Positions 1 to 5,739 of a stretch of DNA of 10,346 nucleotides are shown here, piece by piece (position 1 is the first letter of the stretch; each line of letters starts with the position of its first letter). The notes under the pieces were generated by a model. It was not told the origin of the DNA, did no database searches, and was given only the letters and a program-made list of their open reading frames with translations. The translations under genes and the position numbers were made by a program. Source of the DNA: Syntrophomonadaceae bacterium. Its GTDB lineage: Bacteria > Bacillota > Syntrophomonadia > Syntrophomonadales > Syntrophomonadaceae. The stretch lies in the NCBI GenBank assembly GCA_012522705.1, contig JAAYJY010000239.1:1-10346 (forward strand), read 5' to 3'.

Positions 1-68
1 GCTCAGTTGGTTAGAGCACCAGATTGTGGCTCTGGGGGCCGTGGGTTCGAGTCCCATCATCCACCCCA
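1..68 (+). tRNA. tRNA-His (GTG), 5' end cut off by window start
   Basis: The window begins inside the D arm (GCTC-AGTTGGTTA-GAGC), so about nine bases of the 5' acceptor strand lie outside. The anticodon stem CCAGA/TCTGG (19-23 and 31-35) encloses a loop with anticodon GTG at 26-28. The T arm contains GTTCGAGTC. The 3' acceptor strand CATCCAC (58-64) is followed by C at the discriminator position (65) and an encoded CCA (66-68). A C discriminator is characteristic of bacterial tRNA-His, where it pairs with the extra G at -1. This is the first visible gene of a His-Gln-Lys cluster. Confidence 0.95.
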
Positions 69-119
69 TTTTACCCCAACTTGACAGCCGTCCGGTCATC
101 CACTTATACTCAATGGCGT

Positions 120-194
120 TGGGGTGTAGCCAAGCGGTAAGGCAACGGACTTTGACTCCGTCATTCGTTGGTTCGAATCCAGCCACCCCAGCCA
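120..194 (+). tRNA. tRNA-Gln (TTG)
   Basis: A complete 75-base cloverleaf. The acceptor strands TGGGGTG (120-126) and CACCCCA (184-190) pair fully. The anticodon stem ACGGA/TCCGT encloses the loop CTTTGAC, with anticodon TTG at 152-154. The T loop is GTTCGAATC. The discriminator is G191 and CCA is encoded at 192-194. A leading U1-A72 pair is typical of tRNA-Gln. It lies 51 bases after tRNA-His and 14 bases before tRNA-Lys, with no terminator between them, so co-transcription is likely. Confidence 0.96.
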
Positions 195-208
195 ATTATA
201 CCCCTCAG

Positions 209-284
209 GGGCCATTAGCTCAGTTGGCAGAGCACCTGACTTTTAATCAGGGTGTCCCGCGTTCGAGTCGCGGATGGCCCACCA
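209..284 (+). tRNA. tRNA-Lys (TTT)
   Basis: A complete 76-base cloverleaf. The acceptor strands GGGCCAT (209-215) and ATGGCCC (274-280) pair fully. The anticodon stem CCTGA/TCAGG encloses CTTTTAA, with anticodon TTT at 242-244. The T arm CCGCG/CGCGG encloses TTCGAGT. The discriminator is A281 and CCA is encoded at 282-284. It is the last gene of the cluster and a terminator starts 12 bases later. A degraded copy of its 3' half lies at 421-458. Confidence 0.96.
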
Positions 285-296
285 TGGTAAACCAAG

Positions 297-324
297 AACC
301 CGCCGGTATCGGCGGGTTTTTTTT
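297..324 (+). terminator. Rho-independent terminator of the tRNA cluster
   Basis: Nine base pairs (297-305 with 310-318, core CCCGCCG/CGGCGGG) close a four-base loop (GTAT). The run of T covers 317-324. The position directly after tRNA-Lys marks the end of the His-Gln-Lys transcript. The left arm and its upstream flank (288-307, TAAACCAAGAACCCGCCGGT) recur exactly at 2403-2422 downstream of catalase. Confidence 0.9.
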
Positions 325-328
325 GTTA

Positions 329-392
329 CCCTGTTCGGGTTTATGTTTGACGCTTTTTAACGTGTTTCAACACCCTTTGCCGCCAAACAGGG
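329..392 (+). repeat. Imperfect long inverted repeat, function unknown
   Basis: CCCTGTT (329-335) is complementary to AACAGGG (386-392). Inside are further partial complements: GTTTGACG near 345-352 and CGTGTTTCAAC near 361-371. The 64-base segment could fold into an extended hairpin with gaps. It lies between the tRNA terminator and the tRNA-Lys remnant. I see no open reading frame or known RNA motif in it. Confidence 0.3.
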
Positions 393-420
393 GGTCAGCG
401 ATAACCAGCGGTAAATCCCG

Positions 421-458
421 TTAATCAGGGTATCCCGCTTTCGGATCGCGGATGGCCC
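421..458 (+). pseudogene. Degenerate partial copy of tRNA-Lys 3' half
   Basis: Bases 421-458 align without gaps to 243-280 of the tRNA-Lys gene, matching 34 of 38 positions. The differences fall at 432, 439, 444 and 445. The copy begins at the last bases of the anticodon and runs to the end of the acceptor strand. The change at 439 breaks one T-stem pair, the T loop has lost its normal sequence, and the CCA end is not kept (CCAACA follows). There is no matching 5' half upstream, so it cannot make a tRNA. It may be a scar of recombination or of site-specific integration at the tRNA gene. Confidence 0.8.
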
Positions 459-541
459 CAACAGACCGTCCTCGACACCCGGGACCTATTGCCTATTTTA
501 ATGCATACAAATCTAGTTGCTTATGTTATGCTCACTATAGC

Positions 542-561
542 TAGCGGTAATTTATCCGCTA
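542..561 (+). promoter_or_regulatory. Inverted repeat upstream of catalase, possible operator or leader hairpin
   Basis: TAGCGG (542-547) and CCGCTA (556-561) are perfect complements around an 8-base AT-rich centre. The repeat ends 13 bases before the catalase ribosome binding site. It does not match the PerR box as I know it. No convincing -35/-10 pair is visible in the AT-rich stretch 489-541, so the promoter is not assigned. Confidence 0.3.
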
Positions 562-586
562 AATCTTTTTGAAAGAGGTGTTTATG

Positions 587-2302
587 ATGAAAGATAATGA
601 TCCAATGCAAAAGAACGGATTAGGTGAAAGCCTGCCGAGCCGTAATGATGTAAAAGGGGAGTTCCCAGGCATTACCCGTGAGAATGGTGCTCCCGTCATT
701 AACAACCAGGATACGATGACCGCCGGAAAAAGAGGGCCCCAAGTCATACAGGACGCATGGCTGCTCGAAAAGCAGGCTCACTTCAACCGGGAGGTCATCC
801 CGGAGCGCCGGATGCACGCCAAGGGATCTGGAGCATTCGGGGAGTTTGTGGTAACTCATGACATAACGAAGTTTTCCAAAGCCAGGGTCTTTTCCGAGAT
901 TGGAAAAAAGACCGGATTGTTTATGCGCTTTTCCACCGTAGCCGGGGAGCGCGGCGCCGCCGATGCCGAGCGCGACATCCGCGGATTTGCCGTAAAATTT
1001 TACACTGACGAGGGCAACTGGGATCTGGTCGGAAACAATACCCCGGTGTTCTTTTTCCGGGATCCCAAGAAATTTATCGATCTGAATCATGCCGTCAAAC
1101 GCGATCCCCGCACCAATATGCGCAGCCCCAATAACAACTGGGACTTCTGGACATCCCTTCCGGAGTCATTGCTCCAGGTAACAATCACGATGAGTGATCG
1201 CGGTATCCCTTCCTCCTATCGTTATATGCACGGATTCTCCAGTCATACTTACAGCCTGATAAACGCTGCCAACGAGCGGGTATGGGTGAAATTTCATTTC
1301 CGCAGTCAGCAGGGTTTTCAGAGTCTTACGGATCAAGAAGCTGAAATGGTAGTAGGGAAGGATCGGGAGAGTCACCAGAGAGACCTCTATACAGCCATCG
1401 AGAAGGCGATATTCCCGAAATGGACCCTGTTTATACAGGTCATGACCGAGGAGCAGGCTAGAAATATGCCCTACAACCCCTTTGATCTGACCAAAATGTG
1501 GTTGAAGAAAGACTTCCCCCTGATTGAGGTGGGTGAAATCGTGCTGAACAGGAACCCGGATAATTATTTTGCCGACGTGGAGCAATCAGCCTTCAATCCC
1601 GCCAACAATGTGCCGGGCATAGGCTATTCCCCCGACCGTATGCTCCAGACCCGGTTGTTTTCCTATGGGGATGCCCATCGCTATCGCCTGGGGGTAAACC
1701 ATCACCAGATTCCGGTCAACAGTCCGCAGGGTGTGAAGCATCCGCATAGCTTCCATCGGGATGGCCTGATGAGGGTGGATGGCAACATGGGCAGCGAACT
1801 CCACTATGCGCCCAACAGCTATGGCAATTGGACCGACGACCCCAGGAGCGCGGAGCCTGTCCAGGAGGGCGGCGATGTCTATCAGTATGATTTCCGCGAG
1901 GATGATCATGATTATTACACCCAGCCCGGGCCTCTGTTCCGGGGGATGAGCCCTGAACAGCAACTGGCGCTTTGTGAGAATACGGCTCGCAACATGGGCT
2001 GTTCGACTCTGCAGATCAAACACAGGCATATCAATCATTGTTATATGGCCGACCCTGATTATGGCAAGGGTGTAGCTGCGGCCATGGGCATCTCACTCGA
2101 CGACGTGGACCTGACTCCGATGAAATCCGACAGCTACGATGTCTGGCGACAGGATAATGCCCGCGGTGCTGCTGATCTCAATGTGATTTCCACCCCGGCC
2201 GATCCGGTCACCGCCAGGAACTTACCTCCCAATGGCCGTGATACCAATGCGGCAGATCCGAAGAGTCTGTTCAGTTGGGAAAATGACCCCCATCTGCTGT
2301 GA
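587..2302 (+). CDS. katA: Monofunctional haem catalase (clade 3-like)
   Basis: Breaks down hydrogen peroxide to water and oxygen using haem; cytoplasmic. In this 571-residue protein the catalytic His is H77 (RRMHAKGSGAFG), the distal Asn is N150 (VGNNTPVFF), and the proximal haem ligand is Tyr360 within RLFSYGDAHRYR. The spacing from H77 to N150 equals that in human catalase. Small-subunit catalases are usually about 480-500 residues, so the stretch after about residue 507 is a C-terminal tail. It is too short to be the flavodoxin-like domain of large-subunit catalases. GAGGTG (575-580) lies 6 bases before the ATG at 587. An ATG at 584 and a TTG at 569 are in frame but too close to, or upstream of, that site. 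It appears monocistronic. The symbol is assigned by family only. Confidence 0.95.
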   Translation: MKDNDPMQKNGLGESLPSRNDVKGEFPGITRENGAPVINNQDTMTAGKRGPQVIQDAWLLEKQAHFNREVIPERRMHAKGSGAFGEFVVTHDITKFSKARVFSEIGKKTGLFMRFSTVAGERGAADAERDIRGFAVKFYTDEGNWDLVGNNTPVFFFRDPKKFIDLNHAVKRDPRTNMRSPNNNWDFWTSLPESLLQVTITMSDRGIPSSYRYMHGFSSHTYSLINAANERVWVKFHFRSQQGFQSLTDQEAEMVVGKDRESHQRDLYTAIEKAIFPKWTLFIQVMTEEQARNMPYNPFDLTKMWLKKDFPLIEVGEIVLNRNPDNYFADVEQSAFNPANNVPGIGYSPDRMLQTRLFSYGDAHRYRLGVNHHQIPVNSPQGVKHPHSFHRDGLMRVDGNMGSELHYAPNSYGNWTDDPRSAEPVQEGGDVYQYDFREDDHDYYTQPGPLFRGMSPEQQLALCENTARNMGCSTLQIKHRHINHCYMADPDYGKGVAAAMGISLDDVDLTPMKSDSYDVWRQDNARGAADLNVISTPADPVTARNLPPNGRDTNAADPKSLFSWENDPHLL

Positions 2303-2405
2303 TCGTATTAAGTTGTAGATCGAGACCAAAGACCTCCGACTGGAAATGAAGTGGTGCTTTAAGACCGGCCCATACTAAATTTGCAGATCAAGATGAGTCT
2401 GCTAA

Positions 2406-2439
2406 ACCAAGAACCCGCCGGTTCCGGCGGGTTCTTGGT
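2406..2439 (+). repeat. Perfect 16-bp palindrome downstream of catalase; hairpin, possible terminator
   Basis: The arms 2406-2421 and 2424-2439 are fully complementary around a TT centre, an unusually long perfect hairpin. No run of T follows on the plus strand, so it is not a classic terminator, although its place 104 bases after the catalase stop suits transcript-end processing or bidirectional termination. Bases 2403-2422 are identical to 288-307 at the tRNA terminator. Confidence 0.8.
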
Positions 2440-2465
2440 GTCTAGAGCGCGATTGGCAGCCACTG

Positions 2466-2506
2466 AATCCAATTCCTTTCTCACGCCGGTTCCCCGCCGG
2501 CCTTTT
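2466..2506 (+). repeat. Dispersed intergenic GC-hairpin repeat, copy 1
   Basis: Begins with AATCCAATTCC (2466-2476), followed by a pyrimidine-rich stretch, then GCCGG (2485-2489) and CCGGC (2497-2501), which can pair across a short loop, then CTTTT. A related copy with the same order of parts is at 3255-3302. The two copies lie on either side of the HAD-like gene. Confidence 0.5.
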
Positions 2507-2572
2507 CTCACGTCTTTGCGCCCCAGCGGAGGTGCCGGGGGAACTCTTGACACCGTAAGGGTTGATCTTTTT

Positions 2573-3043
2573 TCATGTACGTAATGTTGCTATCAGCCGC
2601 AACGGGTTGAGCAGCAGATCCAGGGCATCATTAATTTGGTTGACCACAACATCCGCGCTAAGCAATGATGCTGCACAACATCCCTCCCGGCCAATAACGG
2701 CTATAGACAACTGGGCTTGCTTAAACATGGCAATATCATTATTACCGTTTCCTATGGCCGCAGCACCGGGGGGATCAAGGGCAGAAATAAATTTCGCCTT
2801 GTCCGTAGTACCGTTCTCGGAACTTACGGTGAACAACTCGATACCCAGTTCGCGGGCAGCCTGAGCTCCTGTTCCAAATGTGTCGGCCGTCAATAAATAG
2901 ACCTTCACTTTATCCTTTAGCTGCGCAAGGCGTTCCGGGATGCCTGCGATCACCTGACCGTCGGTGGTTATGGTGCCGTTCATGTCCAAAACCAAGTGAT
3001 GAAGTTGCAAGTCCTCTCCCCCCGGAATCGATATTTTAATCAT
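2573..3043 (-). CDS. HAD-superfamily soluble P-type ATPase-like protein (COG4087 type)
   Basis: A 156-residue cytoplasmic single-domain HAD protein of unknown substrate. Motif I is D20-MNGT, with Asn at the position usually held by the second Asp. Motif II is T52 in LLTADT, motif III is K82 or K84, and motif IV is GNGNND with D103. The same two Asn changes are, from memory, typical of the small soluble relatives of P-type ATPase phosphorylation domains, so this is not decay. The chosen ATG has AGGAG four bases upstream on the minus strand. A GTG four codons earlier (3055) overlaps that site and is less likely. The gene stands alone on its strand. Activity (phosphatase or other phosphotransfer) cannot be assigned from sequence. 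Confidence 0.85.
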   Translation of the reverse strand: MIKISIPGGEDLQLHHLVLDMNGTITTDGQVIAGIPERLAQLKDKVKVYLLTADTFGTGAQAARELGIELFTVSSENGTTDKAKFISALDPPGAAAIGNGNNDIAMFKQAQLSIAVIGREGCCAASLLSADVVVNQINDALDLLLNPLRLIATLRT

Positions 3044-3222
3044 AGTGCTCCTCACTCCCTGCTATGCTTGTTTACTTATAATAGCCATTAGAATATTTCG
3101 AGATACTCATCAAGCTCCCCCTTGTATTCCCGCGACCTGTTAACTTTCTCCTTCCGACACCTGTTTTTGAATCAGAATGAGCGCAAATCAGAGTCAAATT
3201 ATTTCTATAACGATTGACCTCC

Positions 3223-3251
3223 ATTATAATAAGTATTAATATTAATCATAA
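3223..3251 (-). promoter_or_regulatory. Candidate promoter for the HAD-like gene
   Basis: On the minus strand a perfect TATAAT (3223-3228) lies 17 bases downstream of TTATGA (3246-3251), a weak -35. Transcription would begin near 3216 and give a leader of about 170 bases before the HAD-like start. The surrounding DNA (about 3190-3260) is strongly AT-rich and contains the palindrome ATTAATATTAAT. The weak -35 makes this tentative. Confidence 0.35.
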
Positions 3252-3254
3252 ATT

Positions 3255-3302
3255 AATCCAATTCCCTTTTCGCGCCGGTTTCCTCGCCGGCCTATTTTTT
3301 TT
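3255..3302 (+). repeat. Dispersed intergenic GC-hairpin repeat, copy 2, with T-run
   Basis: AATCCAATTCC (3255-3265) matches 2466-2476, followed by GCCGG (3274-3278) and CCGGC (3287-3291) and a run of eight T (3295-3302). The shape resembles a plus-strand terminator, but no plus-strand gene ends nearby, so a repeat-family origin is preferred. Confidence 0.5.
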
Positions 3303-3317
3303 GCGCATCTTTACGTG

Positions 3318-3352
3318 AGTGTCAGTGTCAACAGAACCGTCCCCCTGACACT
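3318..3352 (-). repeat. REP-like palindrome (GACGGTTCTGTTGACAC type) at the end of the DUF6320-like gene
   Basis: AGTGTCAG (3318-3325) and CTGACACT (3345-3352) are perfect 8-bp complements. A nested pair GTGTCA/TGACAC (3325-3330, 3346-3351) closes the same core. On the minus strand the core reads GGGGGACGGTTCTGTTGACAC, a sequence I recall from many clostridial and deltaproteobacterial genomes as a dispersed palindrome, often ascribed to REP/Y1-transposase activity (memory, unchecked). It overlaps the last two bases of the preceding stop codon. Confidence 0.6.
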
Positions 3353-4016
3353 AAATATGCATGCGCTTCTGGAGCTGGGCGCGAATCTCGCCGCCCCTGA
3401 AAACCAGGACCGCTACCAGCATTACTACACTCAGGCACACCGAGACAAAGGTCGGAACCGGATGAGATATCCAGCCCAGAAGAAATACCGGCAGCGGTAT
3501 CAACGCCAAAAGCGCTGCAATCACCATGTACAGCACGTAATCCCCCACCTCCAGTTCTACCACCCGGACTGAGACGAACATCGCCGCCAAGGCACCGCTG
3601 CAGATAATGGGAATAGCATAATTTATCGACCAGCCCGTCCACCCGGTGTAATAGTCCCAGAGAGCACTCAGCAAGGAAAGCAGGGCAATCTGATAGACGA
3701 TGCTTTTGGCAATGTTGCGCCTCTTGCGGATAATCGAGCCGACGATCAGCCACATGCTGATGACCCCAAACAGGATCAACACCGGCCGGTTGATGTGGGT
3801 CGGCCATATCCGATGAATAATGAAGGATAAAGCTACCGTAATCACCGACAGGAAAGTCAGAATCCTGATCGCCAGATGTTTGTGAAAGCGCAGGGGAATA
3901 TCCGGGAAGGGTGATTCCTGCGCCACAACACCCTGGGTCCGGACCGGATTGAGGCAGAGCGGACAGGTATCCCAATCCCCCAGAATATCAACCTTACAGC
4001 TGCCGCAATATCTCAT
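3351..4016 (-). CDS. Membrane protein with N-terminal zinc ribbon (DUF6320-like)
   Basis: A 221-residue protein with a short cytoplasmic zinc ribbon at the N-terminus (C4-x2-C7 and C18-x2-C21) followed by about six hydrophobic segments near residues 49-66, 76-94, 105-120, 128-150, 158-180 and 186-207. It ends in a basic tail. Its function is unknown. I recall this architecture as DUF6320, often next to an acyltransferase of the alcohol acetyltransferase family. Its ATG overlaps the upstream acyltransferase stop (ATGA, 4013-4016), so the two are translationally coupled and probably work together, perhaps with the membrane protein holding or feeding the enzyme. Its stop codon lies at the edge of the REP-like palindrome. 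Confidence 0.8.
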   Translation of the reverse strand: MRYCGSCKVDILGDWDTCPLCLNPVRTQGVVAQESPFPDIPLRFHKHLAIRILTFLSVITVALSFIIHRIWPTHINRPVLILFGVISMWLIVGSIIRKRRNIAKSIVYQIALLSLLSALWDYYTGWTGWSINYAIPIICSGALAAMFVSVRVVELEVGDYVLYMVIAALLALIPLPVFLLGWISHPVPTFVSVCLSVVMLVAVLVFRGGEIRAQLQKRMHI

Positions 4017-5446
4017 CCCCTTCCCACCCCCTCTTTCATCTCCGGCATTTCTTCAATACTGACCCTATTCACAGCCACCGTAACCGGTACCCCTTTTTCG
4101 GTCAGGGTGGTGATAAAATTCCTTTGAATCTCGGTTTCCATAAACGGGGAAGTGAAACAGATGGTCAGACGATCCCCGTGACTGATGGAAACGAAATGGG
4201 GCCTGGCCGCCGAGGTCAGCGCATACAGCTGTTCGATATAGGGATCAACCTCTGCGGGAAAGGCGACCTGGCCAATATTGGACATGGCCAGGGTCAGATT
4301 ACGATTACGCCTGGCATTGGCGATCTTCAAGGCCAGGTCTTTGACCGGCCGAATGACCAGCCGAAAGAAAAGGATCTCTTCCAAAGCCCTCAGCTGATTC
4401 AGTTTCTTCCTGAGCTTTTCCTCGGTCAGCTGATCCTTGAACTGTCGGTCCAGCGAACGACAGATCGACTCGATGCTGTCACCTTCCGCCCCATTTTGCC
4501 CGTAGGTATATCCAACATGCAGGGTAGACCAAAAATTCCGGGCCGAAGAAGATTTGAAATAGGAACGCAGATTCACCGGCACCGACACCGCGATTGTCCC
4601 CACCTCCTTGGGCCGGGGGGCATCCCGGTATACCGCATCGACAAACAGCGCCGTCAAATAGACGGTCAGGGTAGTCCCGGCTGCATGGGCCAGCCGCAGC
4701 ACCTCCGCCGCCGGCATGTCCGCTTCCACCAGCCGCATCCGATGATCCGGGGTTTTCGTGCCGCGAACGTGATACACCCGGGCTTTAGGCTTTTTCCTGG
4801 TTGATTCTTTGTGGTCACCGGCTGCACCTCTGGCTTTCCCGGAGACACCCAGGGCCGCTTTCCCAACCGCTTTACCCACCCGGGCTACCGTATTTACCGC
4901 AACCCGCACCGGACGGGAAAACAGCCAGTCCCCCTCATGGCCGAAATAGCGCGCGGCGCTATCATCAAACTGCTGTTTTTGCGAGCCTTTGCCGGGATAA
5001 TTCAAGACCTGGTCTTTAAAAATCTCGGGGTAGCGGCGGATGGTGTAGTTGTAGAGCAGGTGATCCAGAAACCATAGCGCACCGGTCCCATCGGAAAGAG
5101 CGTGGAAAACTTCCAAATGAATCCGGTTGCGGTAATACAGCACCCGGAAAAGCAGATTCCTCTTATCGAAATGGTAAATCTGCGCACAGGCCGGTTGATC
5201 ATCCAACTGAACCTGAGGTCTCTGCTCACTGTCCTCCAGGTAGTACCAAAAAATGCCCCGCCGCAGCACCGCGTGATAAAGCCTGAAGTAATCGTAGGTT
5301 TCATCCAGGGCCTGCTGCAATATGTCCGGGTCTACCTGATCCCGAACCGCTGCACTCATACGGAAAACCTTGGTATCGGTCGCGGTCATGGTGGCCGGAA
5401 AGATTTTCGAAGCGTTATCCATCCGTAACCATTTTTTATGTTCCAT
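4013..5446 (-). CDS. Condensation-fold acyltransferase (alcohol acetyltransferase/AATase-like)
   Basis: A 477-residue protein with the chloramphenicol-acetyltransferase/condensation fold, expected to move an acyl group from CoA or a carrier protein to a hydroxyl or amine. The catalytic motif HxxxDG is H115-ALS-D119-G120. The second half contains VPVNLRSYF (289-297), a structural motif seen in this superfamily. Residues about 180-222 form a basic Ala/Gly/Lys-rich linker between the two halves, longer than a plain loop. No signal peptide or membrane segment is evident. It is the first gene of a two-gene operon and overlaps the zinc-ribbon membrane gene by four bases. The ribosome binding site before the ATG is weak. 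The acceptor is unknown; a lipid or small alcohol is plausible. Confidence 0.82.
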   Translation of the reverse strand: MEHKKWLRMDNASKIFPATMTATDTKVFRMSAAVRDQVDPDILQQALDETYDYFRLYHAVLRRGIFWYYLEDSEQRPQVQLDDQPACAQIYHFDKRNLLFRVLYYRNRIHLEVFHALSDGTGALWFLDHLLYNYTIRRYPEIFKDQVLNYPGKGSQKQQFDDSAARYFGHEGDWLFSRPVRVAVNTVARVGKAVGKAALGVSGKARGAAGDHKESTRKKPKARVYHVRGTKTPDHRMRLVEADMPAAEVLRLAHAAGTTLTVYLTALFVDAVYRDAPRPKEVGTIAVSVPVNLRSYFKSSSARNFWSTLHVGYTYGQNGAEGDSIESICRSLDRQFKDQLTEEKLRKKLNQLRALEEILFFRLVIRPVKDLALKIANARRNRNLTLAMSNIGQVAFPAEVDPYIEQLYALTSAARPHFVSISHGDRLTICFTSPFMETEIQRNFITTLTEKGVPVTVAVNRVSIEEMPEMKEGVGRG

Positions 5447-5500
5447 CTTCGGCCTGCTTTCCCCTGGCTTGCTGTCATGTCTTACCTCAATGCCCGGTGA

Positions 5501-5550
5501 TGTGAAAACGCATTAGACAGAGTATATAATAAAACAATATTTTACTAAAG
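5501..5550. promoter_or_regulatory. AT-rich divergent promoter region between acyltransferase and UbiD genes
   Basis: TATAAT at 5525-5530 on the plus strand could serve the UbiD gene, with only a poor -35 near 5501-5507. On the minus strand TATACT lies 17 bases after TTTAGT and could serve the acyltransferase operon. This is the only strongly AT-rich stretch in the 293-base divergent gap. Neither promoter has a good -35, so one or both may need an activator. Confidence 0.3.
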
Positions 5551-5598
5551 GAATGTCGGTAAACCCGGCCGCAAATGATACAATACAAATCATAGCCG

Positions 5599-5691
5599 AT
5601 GGCCGGAATACGTTTAGCTCGACAAATCGGTTTGCCCGAGGAATTCTTAAGTAAAGAGTTGAGTGCCGCTGAGCTGCAGGGATTTTGGTAA
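5599..5691 (+). other. Possible small ORF (30 codons) in the UbiD leader
   Basis: An ATG at 5599 opens a 30-codon frame ending in TAA at 5689-5691. The peptide begins MAGIRLARQIGLPEE, continues with an amphipathic helical stretch and ends GFW. No clear ribosome binding site precedes it, and an in-frame TAG lies just upstream, so translation is doubtful. A second short frame (ATG 5553, 33 codons) overlaps it. The segment could instead be a structured leader, since AGCCGAT (5594-5600) can pair with ATCGGTT (5626-5632), or the remnant of a lost gene. Confidence 0.2.
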
Positions 5692-5739
5692 GCTTGGCAA
5701 CGTGATCCGCCTTAATCAATCAAAGGAGCTTCTGACCGC

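Noticed and set aside
26..424. 132-codon plus-strand open frame at the left end
   Set aside because: It runs through three tRNA genes and their terminator, so the frame is accidental.
569..586. TTG start for catalase at 569
   Set aside because: It would place GAGGTG inside the gene; ATG 587 has that site at proper spacing.
2359..2584. Short open frames on both strands across the palindrome after catalase
   Set aside because: Both are translations of repeat DNA with no ribosome binding site or protein-like composition.
3214..3239. Plus-strand promoter TTGACC...TATTAA
   Set aside because: The spacing is only 14 bases and no plus-strand gene follows; the TATAAT on the minus strand suits the HAD-like gene better.
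3315..3572. 85-codon plus-strand open frame beginning in the REP-like palindrome
   Set aside because: Antisense to the DUF6320-like gene; the start lies in repeat sequence (NRTVPLTL is the repeat translated).
4124..4804. 226-codon plus-strand open frame
   Set aside because: Antisense to the acyltransferase, with no recognisable domain; the acyltransferase carries an intact HxxxDG motif.
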